DNA from: Heloderma charlesbogerti
Lineage: Eukaryota; Chordata; Lepidosauria; Squamata; Helodermatidae
Length of the DNA stretch: 64,000 bases
Direction: 5' to 3'
NCBI GenBank assembly: GCA_026122225.1
Contig: JANEZZ010002061.1
Location: 1,860,001 to 1,924,000 of the forward strand
The notes below the pieces were generated by a model that was not told the origin of the DNA, searched no databases, and was given only the letters and a program-made list of their open reading frames with translations. A program made the position numbers and the translations under genes. This document shows, piece by piece, positions 11,155 through 22,129 of this stretch; positions within the stretch are counted from its first letter, which is position 1; the number at the start of each line of letters is the position of its first letter.

Positions 11155-11610
11155 GCTAATGCTGAAGAGCTCCACTGGCCCCCCAGTCCTTCTCCAAGCT
11201 CAATTCAAGGTGTGGGTACTTACCTACAACTCAGGACCCTGGTACCTAAAGGAACGAGTGTTCTCACATTGTTATCAAATCATTCCTGCTCAAAAGTACG
11301 GCATGTGTTGAAATCATCAAGAGAAGCTCGCCTCTGGGTGCCCCTGTCTGAGGTGAGGCAGGTGGCAACCAAGGAGAGAGGAATCTCAGCTGTGGCACCC
11401 CATTTTAGGAACTCTTTCTCTACAGAGCCTCACCTGGCAGCCATGCAATCAAAGTCCTTTATATTCTTCCAGGCTTTTATGGTGACTTTAATTGCAGCTC
11501 AAGTTGTTGTTACCATGAGGTTTCTCTTTATTGTTGTGCAATTTTGTATACTGCCCTGAAAACTGATGCTAAAGGGCAGGATAGAATTGTGTTAATAAAG
11601 TAAATGCATA
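11155..11610 (+). mobile_element. L2-type LINE 3' fragment
   Basis: Plus-strand reading resembles the decayed L2 ORF2 end: an AQFKVWVLTY-like stretch, then REARLWVPLSEVRQVATKER and GISAVAPHFRNSF. It ends in a short UTR, TATACTGCCCTGAAAACTGA, and AATAAAGTAAATG. It has stops and frameshifts. Confidence 0.7.
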
Positions 11611-11664
11611 AAAAAAATTGTTGTTGTCAAGCGACCTATCTTATTTTTAGTGTCACCAAAGCAG

Positions 11665-11705
11665 GTGCGTGTGCGTGTGTGTGTCTGAGAGAGAGAGAGA
11701 GAGAA
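11665..11705. repeat. GT/GA compound microsatellite
   Basis: (GT)n with GC interruptions runs directly into (GA)8. Confidence 0.9.
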
Positions 11706-12260
11706 CCAGTCAGGTAAACACTGACTGCTCTGGGCATGCTTTGAGCAGGAATGTTTTGTGGCCAAACAGGTTGGAGATGCTTATCTCAGGTGTTTTTGCT
11801 AGCTTGCAAGGGCTGCATGTCTTCAGTGTAAATGAGTTTGTTTATTATTTTATCTCGTATGTTTAAACTCCACACTGTTCCATAGGCCCAGGCCAGCCTG
11901 CAGCAATTCTTTTCCGCCCTCCAAGGACTCAAAATCCATGTGACATTCAAGATGCTTCTAACTGAGGGGACTAAATCGTTGTAAAGCCTGCACATTCTTT
12001 CTAAAGGGGAATGGGTATATAGTAGGCCGGGAGGAGCTTGATATACAGAAGCACATTTAAGCACTCACTTAACTTTTGCTGTGGGAGTTACTTAACCCAG
12101 AACCATCTGTGTGGCTAATTGCTCAGGTGTAGAAAAACCAAGAGCCTCCCAGCCATTTCCGCAGGCCCCCTAGCAGACTTATTTCTTGACTTATTACCAC
12201 ATAACTACATAAGAATGATGCCAAGCACAGCCTGCCCAGCCATCATCGCACCAGCTTCAG

Positions 12261-12721
12261 CTCCTGACTACAGATGAGTGAGAAAATGTGCTCCGTCAAT
12301 TTTTTTAAAAAATGGATTCACCCAATTCGCGCCAGTGAGCTGAGAGAAGGTTGCGGTTCAACTTGAATTTTTGTGGGCTTTCTGAATCAGCTCATCTTGT
12401 GGAAAAATGAGCACAAAAATGTGCATATTAGGGATAAGTGCGCACAAAATGCACATATTTGAGAACAGTGCACACAAACATGAATTTTTCGGCAATGTAC
12501 CTGGGAAAACGTGTACTTAAAATGCACACAAAATTGCATACCTTAATGCATACATTACCAAAAAAGGTGCACAGGAAGTACAAATTTCTGTACAGATTTT
12601 AAAATAAATAAATAAATTGCAAGCTTGTGTGGAAATGGGACAGAACAAATCTGACCTAACCCCCCCCCCCCCATAATCTCAGCAAGACCAAGACTGACAT
12701 CCGTCCATCCCTACCTGGATG
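12261..12721. mobile_element. candidate hAT-like MITE
   Basis: The right end reads ATCCGTCCATCCCTA and the left end TACAGATGAGTGAG, loosely inverted. The interior has repeated GTGCACACAAA/GCACAAAATGCACA-like units and a C14 run near 12660. The 8-bp flanks do not match convincingly. Confidence 0.35.
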
Positions 12722-12729
12722 GACACGAA

Positions 12730-12815
12730 CATTTATTTATTTACTTATTCATTGTATTACATTTCTGTAACACCCAATAGCTGAAGCTCTTTGGGTGGTT
12801 CACAACAATTAACAC
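12730..12815 (-). mobile_element. L2 LINE 3' tail
   Basis: ATTTCTGTAACACCCAATAG and GAAGCTCTTTGGGTGGTTCA; the same tail is at 18714-18785, 25209, 27945 and, inverted, 35725. Confidence 0.75.
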
Positions 12816-13069
12816 AACATGACACCCCAGACTGGCAAAATAGCCTGTGGTTTTATTGGTCACAATACGTGGTGTGTCCAGGAGCCATAACTATGACATA
12901 AGCATAGTTATTTCATAGGAACATGGTCCCATATGAACATCGGACCCGTTCAACTGTAGGAGTGCTAGCCAAGGGTGCCCATATCCCGGAATTATTAACT
13001 TGGGCCCTCCCTTGAAATGAGTTTATGGTAGGGGTCCACAGGTCTACTTGCCATTAGACAGACTGCTCT

Positions 13070-13250
13070 CTGTTGTTCCAGAGGGAAGGACTAGAACCGA
13101 CAGATGGAAATGGCAGGGAACGGTGAGAGCTGTTCAGCAGTGGAACTGATTGTCTCAGGAGGTGGTGGGTTTTCCTTCACTGGAGATATTTAAGCAGAGG
13201 CTTGGACTAGATGATCTCTGAGGCACCTTCCAACGCCATTATTTTATAAG
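13070..13250 (+). mobile_element. old CR1-like LINE 3' fragment
   Basis: TCAGGAGGTGGTGGGTTTTC, CACTGGAGATATTTAAGCAG and ACTAGATGATCTCTGAGG are the CR1 ORF2 C-terminus and UTR of an older subfamily than those at 37-41 kb. No ATTCTATG tail is preserved. Confidence 0.75.
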
Positions 13251-13419
13251 CATCCCTCTGCACTCTGGCAAGCATGTTGAGCTCCTCGCCCTTCTCCTGA
13301 GTGTGGAGCTAGGGAGGTGGACGGGCCTTAATCCCTGTAGTCACGCTGCACTTTGAAATGAGAAACTGGTGCCGCTCCCATTTCCCCAGCCAGAAGGGGA
13401 GATAGAAGAGAGTAATCAG

Positions 13420-13590
13420 ACACCCTGGGTAGGACTAGACTGATAGGGAGCTCCCTTTTACGGAGTCACATCCCTGGTTCACCTAGCCAGTGTCTTTCCC
13501 AGTCCGACTACCTTGATACGCTGGGAATTGAACCTGGGATCTTCTGCATACAAAACAGGTGCATTACCACTGAGCTACAACACAGTTCGC
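13420..13590 (-). mobile_element. tRNA-derived SINE
   Basis: The minus strand has TGTAGCTCAGTGGTAATGC (A box), CAGAAGATCCCAGGTTCAAT (B box), and a body ending near GTCTTTCCCAGTCC on the plus strand. Same family as 4177-4713, 22130-22670 and 37180-37262. Confidence 0.85.
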
Positions 13591-13714
13591 TGGGATGCAG
13601 GTTGCTCTTTTCAACCAGCTTATAGAACAGGGGTGGACAGACTTCACCTAACCCCAAGGTCCATCAGCTGGAGTCAGCTGCAAATGGTCGCTCAGAGGGT
13701 GAAGCCCGTGACAC

Positions 13715-14100
13715 AGTGCATTTTATTTATTTATTTATTTATTTATTAAATTTATTAATTGCCCATCTGACTGGTCACCCAGCCACTCTGGGCGATGTAC
13801 AACCCCCATAAAACAATGTAAAACAATAAAATTTTACCATAATTTTTTTTTTTTAAATACCCTAACCCACCCCAAATGCCTGCCTGAACAACCACATTTT
13901 TAATGCACGACGGAAGCTCATTAAAGAGGGGGCATGACGGAGTTCCCGAGGGAGGGAGTTCCACAGAGTGCATCCCATGAAACATACGCTGGGATACACC
14001 AGTACATTGCAAGAACACTACCTGCACGTACAAGTACAAAGTTACATCTGAGTGACAAGAGTTCAGGGATTCTAATACAAAACACTTCATACTAGCTGGC
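13715..14100 (-). mobile_element. L2-like LINE fragment, target of the BovB insertion
   Basis: Minus-strand 3' end of an L2-like element. The plus strand begins with (ATTT)n, then ACCCAGCCACTCTGGGCGAT, and further in GAGGGAGGGAGTTCCACAG. Its right edge TACTAGCTGGC is repeated at 17896-17906, where the old element resumes. Confidence 0.7.
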
Positions 14101-14740
14101 TTGTTGTTGTTTATTTGGTCAGTCGCTTCCGACTCTTCGTGACTTAATGGACAAGCCCACGCCAGAGCTTCCTGTCAGCTGTCAAGCCCGTCACCTCCAG
14201 AATATCATCCATCCACCTTGCCCTTGGTCGGCCCCTCTTCCTTTGGCCTTCCACTTTCCCTAGCATCAGCATCTTCTCCAGGGTAGCCTGTCTTCTCATC
14301 ATGTGGCCAAAGTACTTCAGTTTTGCTTTTAATATCATTCCCTCAAGTGAGCAGTCTGGCTTTATTTCCTGGAGTATGGACTGGTTTGATCTTCTTGCAG
14401 TCCAAGGCACTCTCAGAATTTTCCTCCAGCACCACAATTCAAAAGCATCTATCTTCCTTCGCTCAGCCTTCCTTATGGTCCAGCTCTTGAAGCCATAGGT
14501 TACTACGGGGAATACCATTGCTTTAACTATGCGGACTTTTGTTGTCAGTGTGATGTCTCTGCTCTTCACTATTTTATCAAGATTTGTCATTGCTCTCCTC
14601 CCAAGAAGTAGACGTCTTCTGATTTCCTGGCTGCAGTCAGCGTCTGCAGTAATCTTTGCACCTAGAAGACAAAGTCTGTCACTGCCTCCACGTTTTCTCC
14701 CTCTAGTTGCCAGTTATCAATCAAGCTGCTTGCCATAATC

Positions 14741-15329
14741 TAGGGATGTACGAAAGGGACTTACCTTGTCCCGCAGCTTTTTTCGCGGTGGGGGGGAGGC
14801 GCTTCGCTTCTCCCCCTGAAGTTCATGCGAGGGGGGGGTGTCTTCCCGCCTTGCCCTGGCCGAAATTCAGGCCGGGGGGGAGGCTTCCCGCCTCGCCCAG
14901 CCGAAATTCAGGCCGGGGAGAAGCACCCCGTCTCCCCGGCCGCGAACTTCAAAAGAAAAGTAAAAAAAAAAAAAAGCCCCATGATAGGCTACATAATGAT
15001 TTACGTAGCCTATCATGGCTGACTTTGCAAATCTAGCCGTGATAGGCTACGTTAATCATTACGTAGCCTATCACAGGGGCGTTTTGTTTTTTTAAAACTT
15101 TTCTTGTAATGGCGGTGGTGGCAGCCGGTCAAAAGACCGGCTGCCGCCCCCGCCCCTGACGAAGACCTGCTGAACCGCCGCCGGGACCCGCCGCCGGGAG
15201 CGACATTCGTAAAAGGTAAGTCCCATCCCGGGGGGGGCGGGGGAGAATTTCTCCCCAAACCTTCGGAGGACCGAATGCGTTGGCACTTGGCCCCCCGAAG
15301 TTTCGGGGAGAAATTCTCCCCCATCCCTA
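14741..15329 (-). mobile_element. GC-rich hAT-like non-autonomous element, copy A2 (589 bp)
   Basis: Plus-strand ends are TAGGGATGTACGAAAGG and CTCCCCCATCCCTA. It is flanked by a perfect 8-bp duplication, CCATAATC, at 14733-14740 and 15330-15337. An 8-bp duplication with short TIRs fits hAT transposition. It sits inverted relative to A1. The terminal hairpin (15242-15325) has arms GGGGGAGAATTTCTCCCC and GGGGAGAAATTCTCCCCC around ACCGAATGCG. Two ACGTAG palindromes lie at 14980-15017 and 15039-15074. Splice-donor-like AAGGTAAGT occurs on the minus strand at 14759-14767 and on the plus strand at 15213-15221. No coding capacity. Confidence 0.9.
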
Positions 15330-15354
15330 CCATAATCTTGTTTTTTTTGAGGTT

Positions 15355-17714
15355 TCACTGCAACCCAGCTTTTGCACTTTCTTCTTTCACCTTCGTCATG
15401 AGGTTCCTCAGCTCCTCCTCGCGTTCAGCCATCAAAATGGTATCATCTGCATATCGGAGATTGTTAATGTTTCTTCCAGCGATTTTAACTCCAGCCTTGG
15501 CTTCATCAAGCCCAGCACATCGCATGATGTGTTCTGCGTACAGGTTGAATAGGTAGGGTGAGAGTATACAAGCCTGCCGTACTCCTTTCCCAATCTTAAA
15601 CCAGTCCGTTGTTCCGTGGTCTGTTCTTACTGTTGCTACTTGGTCATTATACAGATTCCTCAGGAGGCAGACAAGATGACTTGGTATCCCCATCCCACCA
15701 AGAACTTGCCACAATTTGTTATGATCCACACAGTCAAAGGCTTTAGAATAGTCAATAAAACAGAAATAGATGTTTTTCTGAAACTCCCTGGCTTTCTCTA
15801 TTATCCAGCAGATATTGGCAATTTGGTCTCTAGTTCCTCTGCCTTTTCTAAACCCAGCTTGTACATCTGGCAATTCTCGTTCCATGAATTGCTGGAGTCT
15901 ACCTTGCAAGATCTTGAGCATTATCTTACTGGCATGTGAAATAAGTGCCACTGTTCGATAGTTTGAACATTCTTTGGTGCTTCCCTTTTTTGGTATGGGG
16001 ACATAGATTGATTTTTTCCAATCTGTTGGCCATTCTTGTGTTTTCCAAAGTTGCTGGCATATGGCATGCATCACCTTGACAGCATCATCTTGCAAGATTT
16101 TAAACAGTTCAGCTGGGATACCATCATCTCCTGCTGCCTTGTTATTAGCAATGCTTCTTAAGGCCCATTCAACCTCACTCTTCAGGATGTCTGGCTCTAG
16201 CTCACTGACCACACCATCAAATCTGTCCCCGATATTATTATCCTTCCTATACAGATCTTCCGTATATTCTTGCCACCTTTTCTTGATCTCTTCTGCTTCT
16301 GTTAGGTCCTTGCCATCTTTGTTTTTGATCATACCCATTTTTGCCCGGAATTTACCTCCGATGTTTCTAATTTTCTGGAAGAGGTCTCTTGTCCTTCCTG
16401 TTCTATTATCTTCTTCCACTTCCGCGCATTGCTTGTTTAAAAAAATTCCTTATCTCTTCTGGCTAACCTCTGGAATTTTGCATTTAATTGGGCATATCTC
16501 CCCCTATCACTGTTGCCTTTTGCTTTCCTTCTTTCTTGGGCTGCTTCCAGTGACTCAGCAGATAGCCATCTTGCCTTCATGGTTTTCTTTTTCTTTGGAA
16601 CGTTTTTTGTTGCCGCCTCCTGAACAATGTTGTAAACGTCTGTCCATAGTTCTTCCGGGACCCTATCTACTAAATCTAGTCTCTTAAATCTATTCTTCAC
16701 CTCCACTGCATATTCATGAGGAATATTAGTGAGCTCATATCTAACTGATCTGTGGGTCTTCCCTATTCTCTTTAGTCTGATTCTAAATTGTGCAATAAGA
16801 AGTTCATGATCTGAACTACAATCAGCTCCAGGTCTTGTTTTTACCGACTGCATAGATGTCCGCCACCTTTGGCTACAAAGGATGTAGTCAATCTGATTTC
16901 GGTGTCGACCGTCTGGTGAAGTCCATGTATAAAGCTGTCTCTTAGGTTGTTGGAAGACAGTGTTTGTTATGCACAGTGAGTTGTCTTGGCAAAATTCTAT
17001 CAGACTATGTCCTGCTTCATTTTGTTCTCCCAGACCATGCTTGCCTGTAATTCCAGGTGTCGTTTGACTACCCACCTTAGCATTCCAATCTCCTGTAATG
17101 AAAATAACATCTTTTTTTGGCGTACTATCCAGTAGGTGCTGCAGATCCTCACAGAACTGATCTACTTCTGCTTCTTCAGCATCTGTGGTTGGGGCATATA
17201 TTTGGATCACTGTGATGTTAAATGGCTTACCCTGAATTCAAATTGAGATCATTCTGTCATTTTTTGGATTGTATCCAAGCACTGCTTTAGCCACTTTATT
17301 ATTAATTATGAAGGCTACGCCATTTCTTCTGTAGTCCTCTTGTCCACAGTAGTAGATCTGGTGGTCATTTGATGTGAAGTGGCCCATTCCAGTCCATTTC
17401 AGTTCACTGACACGCAAAATGTCTATATTTAATCTTGACATCTCCCCAATAACCACATCCAATTTGCCCTGGCTCATAGATCTTACATTCCAGGTTCCTA
17501 TAGTGTGTTGATCTTTAGAACATCGGATTCGTCGTTCACCACCAGCACCATCGGCCGCTAGCCGTCCTTTCGGCTTTGAGCTAGCTGTGTCATCACATCT
17601 GGGGCTAGCTGAACTTATCCTCTGTTCCTTCTCAGTAGCATTTTGACCATCTTCCGACCTGGGAGTCCCATCTTCCGATGGTATACCGACATATCTCTGG
17701 TTGTACTGCTCCAT
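15355..17714 (-). pseudogene. BovB-type ORF2, endonuclease and reverse transcriptase (dead)
   Basis: Three colinear reading blocks (17714-17238, 17210-16437, 16419-15355) cover the protein from just before the endonuclease to just past the RT catalytic YADD box. The first gap is one TGA where the family has a coding codon; the second is a homopolymer frameshift. All visible catalytic boxes remain: GDWN and SDH in the endonuclease, and YADD in the RT. The C-terminal block continues at 14590-14144, on the other side of the inserted element. With this many breaks the copy cannot make full-length ORF2 protein. Confidence 0.9.
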
Positions 17715-17906
17715 TTAGTTTTCATGGCAAGAATACTGGGGTGGGTTGCCGTTTCCTTCCCCAGGGATCATATTTAGTCTGACCTCTCTGCCATGACCTT
17801 CCCGTCTTGGGTGTCCCTTCACGGTTTAGCTCACGACGTCATTGAGGTGCTCATGTTCCAGCACCACGACTAGGTAACGATCTCCTTTGCTGAAGTACTA
17901 GCTGGC

Positions 17907-18400
17907 AGAATTGCACAAAGACCTGGCCAAAGACAACCAATGAACATTCATATCTTACAGATGAGGAACACTGAGACTGAGAGAGAAGTGACTGGCACGA
18001 AACCAACCATGGCAGATTTTTTTTTTTTACTGCCAGGAGTCAGAAATCCTTGCCAGTGTACTGCATGTAATCCAGATATCTGCCAGTAGATTTCTATCTA
18101 GCTTCTGCCTGCCCTCATTGTACAACATGCCACTAATCTTCTTCGTACATTACGTAAATCTTCACCCTTATCTGTGCTTTGGAAAACTGCATAAGCTTTG
18201 ATCTTGGCAAGTGTCCAAGTGGAAGGGAATTCCATAGCTGCATGGCAACCACTGAGAGAGTGAGTCTGCACTTTCTGAAATAGTTTAGGCTGAACAAAGA
18301 AGTGTCACTTGCCTCCAATTCTGTGTCTTCCTGACGAAGAGGTAAGATAAAAACTCTGGAGTATATACTATTGATCTACTTTTTATATTTTCAACAGACA
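17907..18400 (-). repeat. resumed L2-like fragment and unclassified DNA
   Basis: After the duplicated TACTAGCTGGC the old target continues (AGAATTGCACAAAG). 18170-18260 has an L2-like AAGGGAATTCCATAGCTGC. Little else can be said. Confidence 0.35.
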
Positions 18401-18713
18401 TGTGGCTAGTGGTCCTTCTGTGTGTGTGTGTGTGCGCATGCGCGCATCTGCGTGTGAACATAGGCCAGGCTCTGTCATGCTGCCACAGAAAGATACAGAT
18501 ATCAGGTTCTGTGGTGATGCCCGTAGAAGTGCCCATAAACCTGAAGATAGCAAAAAGCTGAAGTAACTGAGGCCCAGAGTCACTTCCTTTTCCTTCATCT
18601 CAGATCCCCACAATGGAAAGAAAGTACTACAAATTTTACACAGCTATTTCTCCATGGGAAAGTATATCTCTAAACTCCTATTTCTTCTTTGCTAAATTAG
18701 TGGTTTTGCTCTA

Positions 18714-18785
18714 TTATTATTATTATTATTATTTATTTCATTTCTATACCGCCCAATAGCCGAAGCTCTCTGGGCGGTTCACAAA
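18714..18785 (-). mobile_element. L2 LINE 3' tail
   Basis: (ATT)n, then ATTTCTATACCGCCCAATAG and GAAGCTCTCTGGGCGGTTCA, the conserved squamate L2 end. A (GT)n tract lies upstream at 18416-18434. Confidence 0.85.
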
Positions 18786-19190
18786 ATGCTTTTTCTAGCC
18801 ACAAAAATGATGCTTGAGTATACATTCTTTGTGACCTTTTTGATGTAGGCCTAGAAATACATCCACGCATCGAAGCCTTCAACAGCTTCTCGGGAATTCT
18901 AACCACAAAGCACTGCAATTTTGTTTCCAGGTCCAATGTGCAGTTTTTGAATTTTATAACTGCAGGGAATCCTTTCCACATCAATGTTCTGCATGCCTGC
19001 CACTGAATCTCTGTGCATTGAAGAGGATTCTGGGAATGTAGAAATGTTCTAGAATGGGCAAATATCTCTCCTCCCCCAGTTCCTCTCAAACACTTCTTGT
19101 CATTTTCTTGTAATGCACATACTATTCCATACAAATCGTGTAACAGCAGCATCACACCACAACCACTCCAGTTATAAGAAGCAGTGTGTT
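18786..19190. other. unclassified intronic DNA
   Basis: No repeat or exon recognised. The minus-strand open frame at 18733-19155 has no family motif and part of it is L2 tail. Confidence 0.4.
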
Positions 19191-19193
19191 TGG

Positions 19194-19325
19194 ACCAGCC
19201 TTCCTCAACCTGGTGCCTTCCATACGTTTTGGACTACAACCTCCATCATCCCTGTCCATGGGGTATGCTGGCTGATGGCAGTTGTAGTCCAAAATATCTA
19301 GACAGCATCAGGTTGGGGAAGGCTA
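19194..19325. mobile_element. foldback element family FB2
   Basis: AGCCTTCCTCAACCTGGTGC ... CATCAGGTTGGGGAAGGCT outer arms and TTTTGGACTACAACCTCC ... TTGTAGTCCAAAATATC inner arms. About 132 bp. Confidence 0.9.
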
Positions 19326-19379
19326 GTTTAAACTTTCACCACCTCAGTAAATATGTCTTTTCCGGTTATTTTTAATGTT

Positions 19380-19480
19380 TCACTATGATTTTATCTATAC
19401 TTTCTATTTTATAAACTTTTTGTACACCACCTTGGATGGCTTCAGAACATCAGTATAGAAATACAATAAATCAACAAATA
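19380..19480 (+). mobile_element. LINE (L2/CR1-type) tail
   Basis: ACACCACCTTGGATGGCTTC and GTATAGAAATACAATAAA, a typical LINE end. Confidence 0.55.
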
Positions 19481-19734
19481 AGAATATATTGATGGAATAA
19501 TGAGGCAAGCGAATTTCATTAACTGAGACTGCCCAAAATTGCCTAATAACAAACATCCATGGAGAGCTGTCATTTCAAAACGGACTGCTTATATACGTTC
19601 ATTCCACAACAATTAAAATACATACTCCTCAGCAGTCTATTACCTGAATACAAGGATTTAAAAATATAAAATACCAGAAAGGAACAGGCTTTCTGTCATC
19701 CTGCTACCCCAGGGGGCAAGACTAGATCAAATGT

Positions 19735-19920
19735 GCCTAATACATTATGGTTGAACATTAGGAGAAACTTCTAAATGGTAAGAGCATCTCAACAATGGTA
19801 CCAATTACCTAGCAGGGTGGGCTCCACCTCACTGAAGATCTGTTGGGGAGGCTCTTGCTTTGCATTTCCTGCATTGAGCAGGGGGTTGGATGCGATATAT
19901 TACAAGGCTCCCTCCAAGTC
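19735..19920 (+). mobile_element. old CR1 LINE 3' fragment
   Basis: TTGAACATTAGGAGAAACTT, AGCAGGGTGGGCTCCACC and CATTGAGCAGGGGGTTGGAT match the CR1 end seen at 40.6-40.9 kb, heavily mutated. Confidence 0.85.
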
Positions 19921-20423
19921 TATGGGTGCTTCCAGACAAGGCTTTATAGCACCATTGTCCTGCCTCATTCAGAGCATTTGCGGGGGAGTGGGTGTCCTAG
20001 ATTATGATGTCTTCCACTCATAGCTCTCTTGCATTTTCCCCACCACTACTTCTGTCTTTTCTTACCATGGAAAATCCATTAAAGAAAAAGAAATGGGGAG
20101 CTTTTGGATTGGTAGCTCCAGGAGTCCTCCATCTGGAAACACCCTATGGATTCTAAGCCACATCATTCAGCGCATCTAGGTACACACATTCTGGTGCCAA
20201 TCTCAGCCATGGCAAAGGCACAAACATTGTTTCATGTTGATTCACCACAGGCATAATGCTCAAAATACTTCCCTTGCATATTTGTTTAATATATTTTTTT
20301 TTTTAAGAAATGGTAGAACTTTTTGCAAATCAAATTGCTGTCATGTGCATCATGTGGCAGCACTCCGTATACATATTAAACTTCCTTGAAAGCATTGATA
20401 AAAGTCAGCATCTAACTAACTAA

Positions 20424-22034
20424 GGGTGCAATCCTATGCATGTTTAGACAGAAGAAGTCCTACAACTCCCAGCACGACCCAGGATGTGTTTCCACCAGCG
20501 AGTTACTCCAACCTGGCTACACAGTGAGGTCTCTGTGTTTCCATGAAGTCGTGGCCATTCAGCCCCAGCCCTGCATTTTATAGCGGAAAAAACACTTCTT
20601 CTGAGACTGGTTATAGTCTGACTTTTCCCGCTTGCTTCGGCTCCATTACTGAGCTGTTATCACAAGCAGCTGCGTGTGAAGGAGAGGGGGAGATGATACT
20701 AAAGGGAGCAGTCAGGCAGAGATGAAGAGATACACTCATAAGCACCCTGGCATATACCTGCAGTGACCGCCCAGTATCCCTATGACGTTCCCAGTCAAGG
20801 TGGTGGCAGGGAAATCAGGAGAGCCGCAAAGACGGCTTCATGGAGAGATGGAGAGTTGTTAAGTTGTTAAGGCACATCCACAGTTTAGGGGGAGATAGTA
20901 CTGGAGGGAGCAGTCAGGCAGAGATGAAGACATGCACTCATAAGCACCCCTGGGGTGCAGTGTCCACCCACCCTGGGTATCCCTATGACGTTCCCAGTCA
21001 TGGTGGCAGCAGGGAAATCAGGAGAGCCGCAAAGATGGCTTCACCGAGAGTCGTTAAGGCGGCTTCACACAGAGACGGAGAGTCATTAAGTCGCTAAGTT
21101 GCATCCCTGCTTTAGGGGAAGAAAGGGTTTAAAAGGGGAGGAGCTGCACACAGCTTTTTCACTCCTCTGTTAAAGTGCAAGTGCGCTTTAAAACTCACTT
21201 TAAAGGGAAAAAAACAAAAGGGCTGTAGCGGAGCAGAAGGGGGGGCGAGGGAGGCAGAGATGAAGAGATGCACAACTAGTACATCATCCACTGGCTCTGT
21301 TCGCCATTTCCTCCCTGTGTATTTCCCCTTTAGCGCTTTGTCCCGCTTTGTGTGGGCATGTGCTAGGGGGTGTTACTTCTGAGTAAACTCACTGGCTGTA
21401 CAGCTTTCCTTTCCTGGGAGTAACTGCCACTGACATCTGTGTGGCTTGCTTCTGAGTAGGCATGGATAGGAGTGCAACCCCTTCAATGCATTTACTTGGG
21501 GTCTCCATTCTCAGCCATGAAGAAGAAAGGCTTGACAGTTAGGATTTCAATGGGTATTTAAAGTGCCTTCAATTGGGAAGCCAGCGAGCCACTACTTCTT
21601 TTTCTAGCCCACCCTGCAGGGTCGTTGGGAAGCCAGAATAAGGGGGAAGAGCAGCAACAGTGGGGGGGGGAGGCAGCCACCAACTGGAGCGGAGCACAAA
21701 GGGACGAGGGAGGGGGAATTGGCAAGAGGAGGAGGCAGGAACACTGATGAGGTAATCTGGCCCAACCCAGATTCTACCCAGCCATCAAGAAAATAATTTG
21801 ATTAGAGCTCAGTGGAAACAGCACAGAGACCCATGCTACAGCAATGATAAGCTGGGTCTTTAAGGACTGTGGAAACAGGAAAAGGAGAAGATGCGATTGG
21901 GGAAACATCACAACAAAGCTGCAAACAAAGTGAAGCCGACAGTGTGGAAACACACCTCCAATCAGCATGGCTGGATGGGGAATGCTGGCAGTTGTAGAAC
22001 TTTTTTTCTGTCTAAACATGCATAGGCTTGTGTC
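20424..22034. mobile_element. foldback element FB1 split by a 1.5-kb insertion
   Basis: The left arm GGGTGCAATCCTATGCATGT (from 20424) and its inverse (ending about 22034) belong to a 130-bp FB1 element. Its centre is interrupted by about 20479-21958. Confidence 0.85.
20479..21958. mobile_element. 1.5-kb non-autonomous element inside FB1
   Basis: Ends GATGTGTTTCCACCAGCG and the inverse of GGAGGTGTGTTTCCACAC, giving a roughly 13-bp TIR (TGTGTTTCCAC). Internally a unit of about 200 bp is tandemly duplicated: CAGTCAGGCAGAGATGAAGA recurs at about 20709 and 20914, and CCCTATGACGTTCCCAGTCA at about 20778 and 20982. No credible ORF. The target duplication is unclear. Confidence 0.6.
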
Positions 22035-22129
22035 TTATCAATTACACTTGGTACTTGGGCATATCCTGCAATTTTACCTATTTAACAGATACAGCAACTT
22101 CCTCATGGGCTATATATCAACTGAACATA

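Larger units (their letters stand above)
14101..17895 (-). mobile_element. full-length BovB-type RTE LINE, broken by a MITE and mutations
   Basis: Non-LTR retrotransposon; without the 589-bp insertion at 14741-15329 it is about 3.2 kb, the usual full BovB length. The minus strand encodes an APE-type endonuclease (IGTWNVRSM; GDWNAKVG; SDHELL), a reverse transcriptase (KECSNYRTVALIS; FCFIDYSKAFDCVDH; catalytic LRYADDT) and a C-terminal region with FELWCWRKILRVPWTARRSN. The 3' end is GAAGAGTCGGAAGCGACTGA followed by AACAACAACAA. Breaks seen: a TGA at 17238-17240, a frameshift at the A7 run 16439-16445, a TGA at 15355-15357, a shift near 14662, and the inserted element. The 11-bp duplication TACTAGCTGGC (14090-14100 and 17896-17906) proves insertion as one unit. 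It lies in the EPAS1 sense direction. Confidence 0.93.

Noticed and set aside
16061..16687. 208-codon plus-strand frame
   Set aside because: Antisense shadow of the BovB-type ORF2.
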